This document shows, piece after piece, positions 6,133 through 12,440 of a DNA stretch of 14,274 bases. Location: contig DGYI01000014.1 of the NCBI GenBank assembly GCA_002396645.1, positions 79,008 through 93,281 of the forward strand. The letters run 5' to 3'. Both the position numbers and the translations under genes were made by a program. Under the pieces are notes generated by a model. That model ran no database searches and was not told the DNA's origin. It saw only the letters and a list, made by a program, of their open reading frames with translations. The stretch is from Firmicutes bacterium UBA5010. Its GTDB lineage: Bacteria; Bacillota; Clostridia; Tissierellales; Sedimentibacteraceae. Position 1 is the stretch's first letter, and the number at the start of each line of letters is the position of its first letter.

Positions 6133-7443
6133 ATGAAAAAAGCAGTAATGTATTTGAATCAATTCTTCGGACAGATAGGCGGAGAAGATAAAGCTGACTT
6201 TGCTCCTATAGTAGTTGATAAGCTGGTAGGACCTGCAATGCAGTTAGACAGCGTATTAGATGCAACAGTTACGCATACTGTTATATGCGGAGATAACTTC
6301 ATGGGATCTAACACCGAAGAAGCGATAGATACAATAATTAAAGAACTAAGAAATATAGAATTTGATATATTTGTAGCCGGACCTGCTTTCCAAGCGGGAA
6401 GATACGGTGTAGCATGCGGGCATATATGCAATGCCGTAAAAAAAGAATTTAATGTACCTGTTATAACTTCAATGCACGTAGAAAATCCGGGAGTTGAAAT
6501 GTTCAAAAAAGACATGTACATTATGATTGGCGGAAACAGTGCAGCTAAGATGAAAAAGGATATAGAAGAATTATCTAAGCTTGCAAATAAAATTCTAAAC
6601 GGAGAAGAAATTTTAGGACCTCAAGCAGAAGGCTATTATGAAAGAGGAATAAGACATCAGGTTTGGCTTGAAAGTAACATTCCGGCAGCTGACAGAGTTG
6701 TTGATATGTTCTTAAAGAAAATTAACGGCAAAGAATATGTTTCTGAACTTCCTATTCCAAAGCTGGATAGAGTGCCTATAGCTCCTGCTATTAAAGATTT
6801 GTCAAAAGCAAAAATAGCTTTGGTAAACACAGGAGGAATTGTACCTGTTGACAATCCTGATAAGATACAATCAGCTTCCGCTACAAGATGGGGAAGATAT
6901 GACATAAGTAATATGGATGATTTAAAAGGTGGAGTATTTAAAACAATACATGCCGGATTTGACCCTGCCGCTGCTGATGCGGATCCTGATGTTATAACAC
7001 CTGTAGATGCTTTAAGAGCATATGAAAAGGAAGGAAAATATGGATCTTTACACAATTACTTCTATACTACAGTAGGTACGGGAACAACACAGGCAGAAGC
7101 TCAAAGAATGGCTAAAGAGATAATACCTTTCTTGCGTGAAGATAACGTTGATGCAATTATAATGGTATCAACCTGAGGTACCTGTACACGTTGCGGTGCA
7201 ACGATGGTAAAAGAATTTGAAAGAGCAGGATTCCCTATAGTTCAGATGTGTAACTTGATTCCTGTTGCAACAACAGTCGGATCTAACAGAATAGTTCCTA
7301 CTATTTCAATACCTTATCCTTTAGGAGATCCGGGTACTACAAAGGAAGAACAATGGAAACTTAGATATCACAGAGTTGGAATTGCATTAGATGCATTGGC
7401 TACCGACATTGAAGAGCAAACAGTTTTTAAAGTAAAAATATAA
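6133..7443 (+). CDS. grdH: Betaine/sarcosine-type reductase component B, beta subunit (selenoprotein)
   Basis: The gene reads through an in-frame TGA at 7174-7176 and encodes 436 residues, with selenocysteine at 348. After the UGA the frame continues with the family motif: Sec348-Gly-Thr-Cys351-Thr-Arg-Cys354-Gly-Ala-Thr-Met, then SNRIVPTISIPYPLGDP. This UxxCxxC centre is the catalytic selenocysteine site of component B, which attacks the substrate bound to the pyruvoyl group and passes the carboxymethyl group to selenoprotein A. The N-terminal region (VICGDNFMGSNTEEA at 50-64, GPAFQAGRYGVACGHI at 81-96) is typical of the GrdB/GrdF/GrdH family. A naive caller would give a truncated 347-residue protein plus a separate fragment at 7204-7443. 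Betaine (grdH) is favoured by the adjacent BCCT transporter; sarcosine (grdF) is possible. GGAGGTG precedes the ATG, nine bases after the alpha-subunit stop. Confidence 0.88.
7174..7176 (+). other. UGA selenocysteine codon in component B beta
   Basis: The in-frame TGA sits in the conserved UxxCxxC motif and the frame stays open and family-like for another 89 codons to the TAA at 7441-7443. This supports selenocysteine recoding and argues against a nonsense mutation. Confidence 0.93.
7189..7203 (+). promoter_or_regulatory. Candidate bacterial SECIS hairpin
   Basis: CGTTGC and GCAACG form a 6-bp stem with a GGT loop, starting 12 bases after the UGA and with the loop 18 bases after it. Distance, small stem and G-starting apical loop fit the bacterial SECIS pattern recognised by SelB. 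It is fully coding, as expected. Confidence 0.5.
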
Positions 7444-7462
7444 TAGTTTTACTTAACTGATG

Positions 7463-7504
7463 TAAAACAGTTTTATTATGCATTTGATGAATAAAACTGT
7501 TTTA
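7463..7504 (+). terminator. Long hairpin between component B beta and the transporter
   Basis: A perfect 15-bp stem (7463-7477 with 7490-7504) closes a 12-base loop. The tail is TATCAGG, with no clear T run beyond the stem, so it may only attenuate transcription or stabilise the upstream mRNA and thereby lower transporter expression relative to the enzyme. No separate promoter for the transporter is obvious in the 28 bases that follow. Confidence 0.5.
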
Positions 7505-7532
7505 TATCAGGATTACAAGGGAGGAAAACATT

Positions 7533-9035
7533 TTGAATAATAAAATAACTACTAAGAAAACAAATTATGTATATATAATTTCTCTTATAATTACTGCAAT
7601 TATGGCTGTTTGGTCAATCTTTTTTAAAGATAGCTTTACGAGTTTTTCGGACAAAATATTTTCTGTATTAACAGTAGATTTCGGTTGGAGTTATCTTTTA
7701 TCAATGACTGCATTCGTTGCATTCTGCTTATTTATTGCATTTAGTAAATACGGGAAAATAAAATTAGGTCCGGATGATTCTAAGCCTGAATACAATACCG
7801 TATCATGGTTTGCAATGCTTTTCGGAGCAGGTATGGGCGTAGGACTTGTATTCTGGGGAGTTGCAGAGCCTTTGTCACATTTTATAGCACCGATGGGTCT
7901 GGAATCCGCAAGCACGGAAGCGGCAGATTTTGCTATGAAAACATCGTTTATGCACTGGGGAATTCATCCTTGGGCTAATTATTGCGTTTTAGGTCTGGCT
8001 TTAGCATATTTCCAGTTCAGAAAGGGAAAACCGGGACTTATAAGCAGTATTTTTGAACCTCTGATAGGTGAAAAAGGAGTAAACGGAGCAATAGGAAAAA
8101 CAATAGATATTTTAGCTATATTTGCTACAGTAGCCGGAATTACCACATCTCTCGGACTTGGTGTTTTACAGATAAACAGCGGAATAAATTATTTGTTTGG
8201 AATTCCTAAAACTTTATTTGTTCAGATAATAATTATTGTTGTTTTCAGCGTAATTTATATATGGTCAGCTGTTGCAGGAATTGAAAAAGGAATAAAGGTT
8301 GTTTCGGATGTTAATCTATATTTAGCTTTTGCTATTATGGTACTTGCTGTTATAGTAGGACCAAGACTCGCTATGATAGATAGCTTTGTAAACGGCCTAG
8401 GTCAATATATAGGAAACTTTATAGGTGACAGTATGTATACCAATACCTATGGTGATAACAGCTGGGTTAACGCTTGGAGAATATTCTACTGGGCTTGGTG
8501 GATAGCTTGGGCACCGTTTGTAGGAGCATTTATAGCAAGAATTTCAAGAGGCAGAACGATTAAAGAGTTTGTATTTGGGGTAGTTTTAGCTCCGGCAATA
8601 GGCTCATTGGTATGGTTCGCTATATTTGGAAGTTTAGGCATAAATCTTGGTATAAAAGAAATATTATCGACTGAAGTTATGACTAATATAGTAGCATCAC
8701 CTGAAACAGCTTTATTTATCGTTATGGAAAGTTATCCTTTAGGAAAAATACTATCTATAATATCCATGGTATTAGTGTGCACATTCTTTATAACTTCGGC
8801 TAATTCAGGTACTTTTGTATTATCAATGCTTTCTACAGAGGGAAATTTAAACCCTCCTAACAGTAAGAAAGTTGTATGGGGAGTTGTACAATCTTTACTG
8901 GCTGTCGGACTGTTAATAGCAGGCGGCTTGAAACCTTTACAGACTATTTCGATTATAGCAGCATTCCCATTCATATTTATAATGATATTTGCCTGTATTT
9001 CACTTGTTAAGGCTTTAAGAAAAGAAAATGTATAA
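7533..9035 (+). CDS. BCCT-family betaine/choline/carnitine transporter
   Basis: This 500-residue integral membrane protein has about 12 hydrophobic segments. The family glycine-rich motif GMGVGLVFWGVAEP lies at 100-113 and the tryptophan-rich signature WAWWIAWAPFVGAFIARISRGR at 320-341; together these identify the betaine/choline/carnitine transporter family. Such proteins import quaternary amines by sodium or proton symport, or exchange them. Position directly behind the reductase B subunits indicates uptake of the reductase substrate, most likely glycine betaine, and is the main argument for betaine over sarcosine or glycine. The start is a TTG, chosen because AAGGGAGG lies eight bases before it and the next in-frame ATG falls inside the first membrane segment. 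The short termini lack the long regulatory extensions of osmoregulated BetP, which suits a catabolic role (inference). Confidence 0.93.
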   Translation: MNNKITTKKTNYVYIISLIITAIMAVWSIFFKDSFTSFSDKIFSVLTVDFGWSYLLSMTAFVAFCLFIAFSKYGKIKLGPDDSKPEYNTVSWFAMLFGAGMGVGLVFWGVAEPLSHFIAPMGLESASTEAADFAMKTSFMHWGIHPWANYCVLGLALAYFQFRKGKPGLISSIFEPLIGEKGVNGAIGKTIDILAIFATVAGITTSLGLGVLQINSGINYLFGIPKTLFVQIIIIVVFSVIYIWSAVAGIEKGIKVVSDVNLYLAFAIMVLAVIVGPRLAMIDSFVNGLGQYIGNFIGDSMYTNTYGDNSWVNAWRIFYWAWWIAWAPFVGAFIARISRGRTIKEFVFGVVLAPAIGSLVWFAIFGSLGINLGIKEILSTEVMTNIVASPETALFIVMESYPLGKILSIISMVLVCTFFITSANSGTFVLSMLSTEGNLNPPNSKKVVWGVVQSLLAVGLLIAGGLKPLQTISIIAAFPFIFIMIFACISLVKALRKENV

Positions 9036-9042
9036 AGCTATT

Positions 9043-9078
9043 TTATCACATAGGAAAGTTTTCTTTTCCATGTGATAA
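9043..9078 (+). terminator. Hairpin after the transporter gene
   Basis: TTATCACAT (9043-9051) pairs with ATGTGATAA (9070-9078), extended by an inner GGAAAG/CTTTTCC arm around a short T-rich loop. It lies seven bases after the transporter stop and is immediately followed by a second terminator hairpin. Confidence 0.65.
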
Positions 9079-9102
9079 GAGTGAACGTAGTTCGCTTTTT
9101 AA
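9079..9102 (+). terminator. Second terminator hairpin, repeated at 12278
   Basis: GAGTGAAC pairs with GTTCGCTT around a GTA loop and runs into a T tract. The 23-base string at 9078-9100 matches 12278-12300 at 21 positions, so it is a repeated terminator module. Stacked on the preceding hairpin, it should separate grdA from the upstream operon. Confidence 0.7.
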
Positions 9103-9156
9103 TAGTTTATATATAGTAAACAGCAAAAATTTTAATAAAGGAGGAAGATAATAAAA

Positions 9157-9627
9157 ATGAGTATATTAAATGGAAAAAAAATAATTATCATAGGCGACAG
9201 AGACGGTATTCCGGGTCCGGCGATTGAAGAATGTGTCAAAACTGCCGGAGCGGAAGTTGTATTCTCATCAACAGAATGCTTTGTCTGAACTGCCGCAGGT
9301 GCAATGGATTTGGAAAATCAAAAAAGAGTAAAGGAATTCGCTGAAAAATACGGCGCTGAAAACTTAGTAGTAGTATTAGGTGCAGCAGAGGGTGAGGCAT
9401 CAGGTCTTGCTGCTGAAACAGTAACAAACGGCGATCCTACTTATGCAGGTCCATTGACAGGAGTCCAGTTGGGACTTCGTGTTTATCATGTTTGCGAGCC
9501 GGAAATTAAGCAAGAAGTAAATGAAGATGTATATGATGAACAAGTAAGTATGATGGAGATGGTTTTGGATATAGATGATATCATATCTGAAATGTCATCT
9601 ATCAGAACTCAGTACTGTAAGTTTTAA
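9157..9627 (+). CDS. grdA: Glycine/sarcosine/betaine reductase selenoprotein A
   Basis: The gene begins at ATG 9157, reads through TGA 9286-9288 and ends at TAA 9625-9627, giving 156 residues with selenocysteine at 44. The motif ECFVUTAAGAMDLENQ (Cys41, Sec44) is the diagnostic redox centre of GrdA. This small protein accepts the carboxymethyl group from component B as a selenoether and delivers it to protein C, which releases acetyl phosphate; the resulting selenide-sulfide is re-reduced by thioredoxin. A standard caller would start at the internal ATG 9304 and lose the active site. AAGGAGG precedes the ATG, with a rather long 12-base spacing. Two terminators lie between the transporter and grdA and I see no strong promoter in 9103-9140, so how it is transcribed is unclear. 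No convincing SECIS stem was found by eye. Confidence 0.95.
9286..9288 (+). other. UGA selenocysteine codon in grdA
   Basis: The in-frame TGA lies at codon 44 within the conserved CxxU motif, with family sequence on both sides of it. Confidence 0.95.
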
Positions 9628-9653
9628 TCTTAATATGTTTTAATAGATATAAA

Positions 9654-9695
9654 GGCTGATATTAACTTTTCCGGTTAATATCAGCCTGATTTTTT
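9654..9695 (+). terminator. Intrinsic terminator of grdA
   Basis: A perfect 13-bp stem (9654-9666 with 9674-9686) with a seven-base loop is followed by TGATTTTTT. It is the first of five consecutive hairpins in this gap. Confidence 0.88.
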
Positions 9696-9704
9696 ACATA
9701 ACGG

Positions 9705-9740
9705 AGAAAACGAGTCACCTACCATAGGGACTCGTTTTCT
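9705..9740. repeat. Strong hairpin without a T tract
   Basis: AGAAAACGAGTC (9705-9716) pairs perfectly with 9729-9740, and the loop contains an inner CCTA/TAGG stem around CCA, giving about 16 bp with one bulged A. Neither strand has a good T run directly after it, so a simple terminator role is doubtful. Confidence 0.6.
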
Positions 9741-9770
9741 GAGGGATTGTTTAAGTTTTTTAATAATTTA

Positions 9771-9850
9771 ATACCTAATATAAGATTAGGTATAAACATA
9801 GAGTATAAACTCTATGTCTACTATTTATATATTAGACCAATATCTAATAT
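9771..9850. repeat. Three consecutive small hairpins
   Basis: Three perfect inverted repeats follow one another: 9771-9793 (9-bp stem, loop ATAAG), 9796-9817 (9-bp stem, loop ATAA) and 9829-9850 (8-bp stem, loop CCAATA). The stems differ in sequence, so this is not a tandem repeat. They lie between the convergent ends of grdA and the SLH gene and are the only structures available to end the minus-strand SLH transcript. Confidence 0.55.
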
Positions 9851-9917
9851 TTGTCAACACTTATTTGGAAAATTAGCAAAAAATATTTATAATTTTGAAG
9901 TTGAAGTAAATATAGAG

Positions 9918-11921
9918 CTATTGTACATTATGGAAAAGATTCCAAATTATTTGTACCAGTTCCGCACGGGTTATCATATCGGTTGGAGCAAGAATACTGT
10001 CAGGACGTCCGTTAATAATCTTGCTGCCTACCGCCCATGCCATAGCATCTTTTGCCCAATCGGAGATTTGGCTGCTGTCCTTGTATGCAGACAGGTCTCC
10101 GGCTTTTGCAATGTCATATCCTTTAAAGCGTGCATAGTTATATAAAAGTACGGAAACCTGCTCCCTTGTAATAGAATCATCAGGTTTCATCAGTCCGTTT
10201 CCGTATCCTTTAATCAACTCCTGTTTTTGTGCCCAGTACATTGCATTTGCAAACCATTGATCCGTTCTAATATCTTTGATTGAAGAATCTATATCGTCAT
10301 CTGACAGTGCCGGATTTCCTTCAAGAGTATAGAGAATATGAACAAACATGCTTCTGGTAAGAGCAGCCTTTGGATTAAAGCTTGTTTCTGATATTTCATT
10401 TAGTATTCCTAAGCTGTATCCAAACTTCAGTGCGTCATAAAACCAGTCATTCTCATCCACATCATCAAATGGTATGATAATATCTTCTTCATTTTCTTCC
10501 GGTACTTTAGGGCTGTTATCCACTGCCGGCGGATTTTCGTCATCCGGATCCGGTATATTTGGTATATTTTCATTGAATAAATCTTTTAGAATCTCTTCGG
10601 CAGACATATCTGCGTATCCGTTAGGGTCAAGAACGCCTGTTTCGTCAAGATTCCAGGAGAATTTACCTGCGCTTGAGCCTGTAAATGATGTGTAGCTGCT
10701 GTAAGTTTTGAATACTGCATCATATCTTTCACTCCATGCAGGGAAGTAACGCTCCATATATTCCTGAGCAAGAGCGTAAGCCTCGCAGTTCTCATCTTCA
10801 CCTACACCGCTTATTTGCACACCGCCTCCTGATTCTCCATCCTTACTTTGAGATGGTGTGGAGTGCATAATTACTAAACTTCCATCATCACATACGCCTA
10901 AGCATATCCAGATATGTCCGTTCATGCTCAGCATATCACCTGTTTTGAAGTCTGAAGCATCAAAGCTTTGTGTCCATGTACCGTAGCCTTTTCCCGCAAA
11001 GGTTTTAGCCATTGATGTAGAGCTTTGAACAAAACCTTCACCGCTGCTTGCTGTATTCATTATGTTGTACATAACCCAGCCTACATAACCTGAACAGTCT
11101 ATACCCGCATAATAATATTGATTGTAAGCCTTATGAGGATAGTAGCTTTCAGCGTAATTGCTGTTATTTCTGTAGCTGTATGTAGAGTCCTTTGACTGGA
11201 AGAAATCTACCCATGTCTGTGCCAGTCCTATGCTTGTTGCCTGATTGCTTGAACCTACATCCTGCCAATCCCAGGTTCCGCCGTAAATGTATAAAGCTGT
11301 TCCCACAGGCTCCATAGCAGTAGCAAGGAAGTTTTTCAGGGTACGCTGACCCGGTGTTCCGCTAATAGGTGCTGTATAAGGCTCTGCGATAAAGCTTATA
11401 TATATTGCATCTGCAGGATTGCCATATACCTTTACTGTCTTGCCTGTTTCCAAATTAGCAGGATTAACTTCAGCTCCTCCGGCTTCAGAGATAATTTCAT
11501 AAACTTTTGTGTTCTCAGTAATAGTGATTTCCGTACCATCCACAGTAATTGCACTAGGGGTTGTTGCAATATCATCCGGTATTATTGACTGGATAGTACC
11601 AACTGCGGATGGCTCAGGTATACTTATGCCTGTAACCGTATCACCTTCAACAATTAAATCAAATACATATCCTTCTGCGAGGACATTATTGATAGCATAG
11701 TTATTTGCATTAGATACCCTGTAAATAAGCTCCGCTCCGTTTACACTGAAACGGTGCTCAAAGGTATCTTTGTCAGCTGCAGCTACAGTTCCGTAAGCTA
11801 CAACGCCCAGATAAACCGCATTGTAAATATTCTCTGTATCATCTGGTGCTGCAAGGCAAGGGGTAAACATTTGAAAAACCAAAGATAGCATTAAGAAAAC
11901 CGACATTGTTCTTTTTTTCAT
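9918..11921 (-). CDS. Secreted NlpC/P60-like cell-wall hydrolase with three SLH domains
   Basis: The 667-residue protein starts after CAGGAGG. Residues 1-25 form a Sec signal peptide (basic MKKR, hydrophobic core, likely cleavage near CLA-A). Residues 26-190 are a beta-rich region I do not recognise. Residues 195-410 resemble the NlpC/P60 cysteine-peptidase fold: IDCSGYVGW contains the candidate nucleophile Cys276, NGHIWICLG contains His336 and MHSTPS contains His353. Such enzymes cut peptide bonds in peptidoglycan stems. A Pro/Asp/Glu-rich linker (455-480) leads to three S-layer-homology repeats (about 484-535, 545-603 and 608-665), which bind pyruvylated secondary cell-wall polymers. The protein should therefore be anchored outside the cell. 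The gene looks somewhat more GC-rich than its neighbours in the stretches I sampled. It has no functional link to the grd genes. Confidence 0.88.
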   Translation of the reverse strand: MKKRTMSVFLMLSLVFQMFTPCLAAPDDTENIYNAVYLGVVAYGTVAAADKDTFEHRFSVNGAELIYRVSNANNYAINNVLAEGYVFDLIVEGDTVTGISIPEPSAVGTIQSIIPDDIATTPSAITVDGTEITITENTKVYEIISEAGGAEVNPANLETGKTVKVYGNPADAIYISFIAEPYTAPISGTPGQRTLKNFLATAMEPVGTALYIYGGTWDWQDVGSSNQATSIGLAQTWVDFFQSKDSTYSYRNNSNYAESYYPHKAYNQYYYAGIDCSGYVGWVMYNIMNTASSGEGFVQSSTSMAKTFAGKGYGTWTQSFDASDFKTGDMLSMNGHIWICLGVCDDGSLVIMHSTPSQSKDGESGGGVQISGVGEDENCEAYALAQEYMERYFPAWSERYDAVFKTYSSYTSFTGSSAGKFSWNLDETGVLDPNGYADMSAEEILKDLFNENIPNIPDPDDENPPAVDNSPKVPEENEEDIIIPFDDVDENDWFYDALKFGYSLGILNEISETSFNPKAALTRSMFVHILYTLEGNPALSDDDIDSSIKDIRTDQWFANAMYWAQKQELIKGYGNGLMKPDDSITREQVSVLLYNYARFKGYDIAKAGDLSAYKDSSQISDWAKDAMAWAVGSKIINGRPDSILAPTDMITRAELVQIIWNLFHNVQ

Positions 11922-11969
11922 TTTTAATCCTCCTGATATTTTTTATAATTTAACATTGTATTTCCGACA

Positions 11970-11991
11970 TTACTTCATATGACACCTCCTT
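11970..11991 (-). promoter_or_regulatory. Strong SD followed by a two-codon ORF in the SLH leader
   Basis: On the minus strand AAGGAGGTG (11991-11983) is followed four bases later by ATG-AAG-TAA (11978-11970). The stop overlaps a second ATG (TAATG) that opens a six-residue ORF (MSEIQC). Both lie 30-60 nt before the SLH gene, which has its own ribosome-binding site. This could be a translated leader element or merely a chance start-stop. Confidence 0.3.
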
Positions 11992-12003
11992 AATTTTAAA
12001 TAC

Positions 12004-12053
12004 AAAAAAACCCGCAAAAAACAAGAATTGTAATCTTATTTTTGCTGGGTTTT
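12004..12053 (-). terminator. Strong minus-strand terminator upstream of the SLH gene
   Basis: Read on the minus strand, AAACCC-GCAAAAA pairs with TTTTTTGC-GGGTTT (one extra A unpaired), with an inner AAGA/TCTT stem, and ends in a run of seven T. It lies 36 bases after the stop of the small ORF at 12089-12226 and about 80 bases before the SLH start. It can therefore end the small transcript or act as an attenuator of SLH expression. Confidence 0.75.
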
Positions 12054-12088
12054 ATTTACTCCGATATAGCTTAAACCTTATAACTATT

Positions 12089-12226
12089 TCACATAAACAA
12101 AGCAGCTTTATTCATAATATTTCTGTTAAACTTCGCATATTTTTTCAATGCATATTTTAAATAAGAAATTATTAGCGCTTTTGTAAGGAAAAATGAAGTA
12201 TATATTATAGTTACAGCATTACTCAT
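12089..12226 (-). CDS. Putative small hydrophobic, basic peptide (45 aa)
   Basis: An uninterrupted minus-strand frame runs from ATG 12226-12224 to TGA 12091-12089. The peptide begins MSNAVTIIYTSFFLTKALII, a hydrophobic stretch with one Lys that could cross a membrane, then turns basic: SYLKYALKKYAKFNRN, then IMNKAALFM. A good minus-strand promoter lies about 110 bp upstream and a strong terminator 36 bp downstream, so the ORF sits in a complete transcription unit. Size and charge layout resemble type I toxin peptides of Firmicutes, but I do not recognise the sequence. Against it: no Shine-Dalgarno is visible before the ATG, and a 45-codon ORF can occur by chance. An in-frame TGA about 24 bp upstream of the ATG rules out a longer version from a normal start. 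Confidence 0.35.
   Translation of the reverse strand: MSNAVTIIYTSFFLTKALIISYLKYALKKYAKFNRNIMNKAALFM
12181..12208 (+). promoter_or_regulatory. Possible plus-strand promoter inside the small ORF
   Basis: TTGTAA (12181-12186), a 16-bp spacer and TATTAT (12203-12208) could start an RNA near 12215, antisense to the small ORF's start codon. Confidence 0.3.
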
Positions 12227-12302
12227 ATTTGTTTCGGGTTTACTTATAATTCACTCGAAAATATACGATTATTCTATAGAGTGAACGCAGTTCACTTTTT
12301 TA
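12215..12302 (+). ncRNA. Hypothetical antisense RNA to the small ORF
   Basis: Between the possible plus-strand promoter (12181-12208) and the terminator hairpin at 12279-12297 lies a segment of about 88 nt with no coding potential. It would be complementary to the start codon and about 76 nt of leader of the small peptide mRNA. Both ends are predicted from sequence only and the start is approximate. Confidence 0.25.
12278..12302 (+). terminator. Plus-strand terminator, copy of the hairpin at 9078
   Basis: GAGTGAAC pairs with GTTCACTT around GCA and is followed by TTTT. It differs from 9078-9100 at two positions in 23, and one of these changes turns a G-T wobble into a proper pair. No plus-strand gene precedes it, so it must serve a non-coding transcript or be a dispersed repeat. 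Confidence 0.6.
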
Positions 12303-12336
12303 TCTTAATTCTTAGTGCGAAAACATTTTCATAATT

Positions 12337-12365
12337 ATTATATATCAAATAAAAAATAATTTCAA
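12337..12365 (-). promoter_or_regulatory. Minus-strand sigma-A promoter upstream of the small ORF and SLH gene
   Basis: On the minus strand TTGAAA (12365-12360), 17 bp and TATAAT (12342-12337) form a near-consensus promoter, starting RNA near 12330. This is about 104 nt before the small ORF and about 410 nt before the SLH gene. Confidence 0.6.
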
Positions 12366-12388
12366 GTTTTTTTATAAGAGTTATTAAA

Positions 12389-12423
12389 TAAAAATGCATG
12401 TTAGATATCCATCTAACATGCAT
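12389..12423 (-). terminator. Intrinsic terminator of adenine deaminase
   Basis: A perfect 13-bp stem (12394-12406 with 12411-12423) with a four-base loop is followed on the minus strand by a T-rich tail. It lies 17 bases beyond the ade stop codon. Confidence 0.85.
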
Positions 12424-12440
12424 TAACATGTACTTAAAAA

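Noticed and set aside
7204..7443. Separate 79-residue gene
   Set aside because: It is the continuation of the component B beta selenoprotein after the UGA at 7174.
9304..9627. Short grdA starting at 9304
   Set aside because: The conserved N-terminus and CxxU centre lie upstream in the same frame, across the UGA.
9747..10145. Plus-strand 132-residue ORF
   Set aside because: It overlaps the hairpin array and the 3' end of the SLH gene in antisense; the SLH domains are unmistakable on the other strand.
12000..12330. Cyclic di-AMP (ydaO-type) riboswitch upstream of the SLH hydrolase, or a known housekeeping RNA
   Set aside because: Cell-wall hydrolases often carry such leaders, but the GC-rich conserved ydaO core is absent, as are SRP, tmRNA and RNase P signatures.
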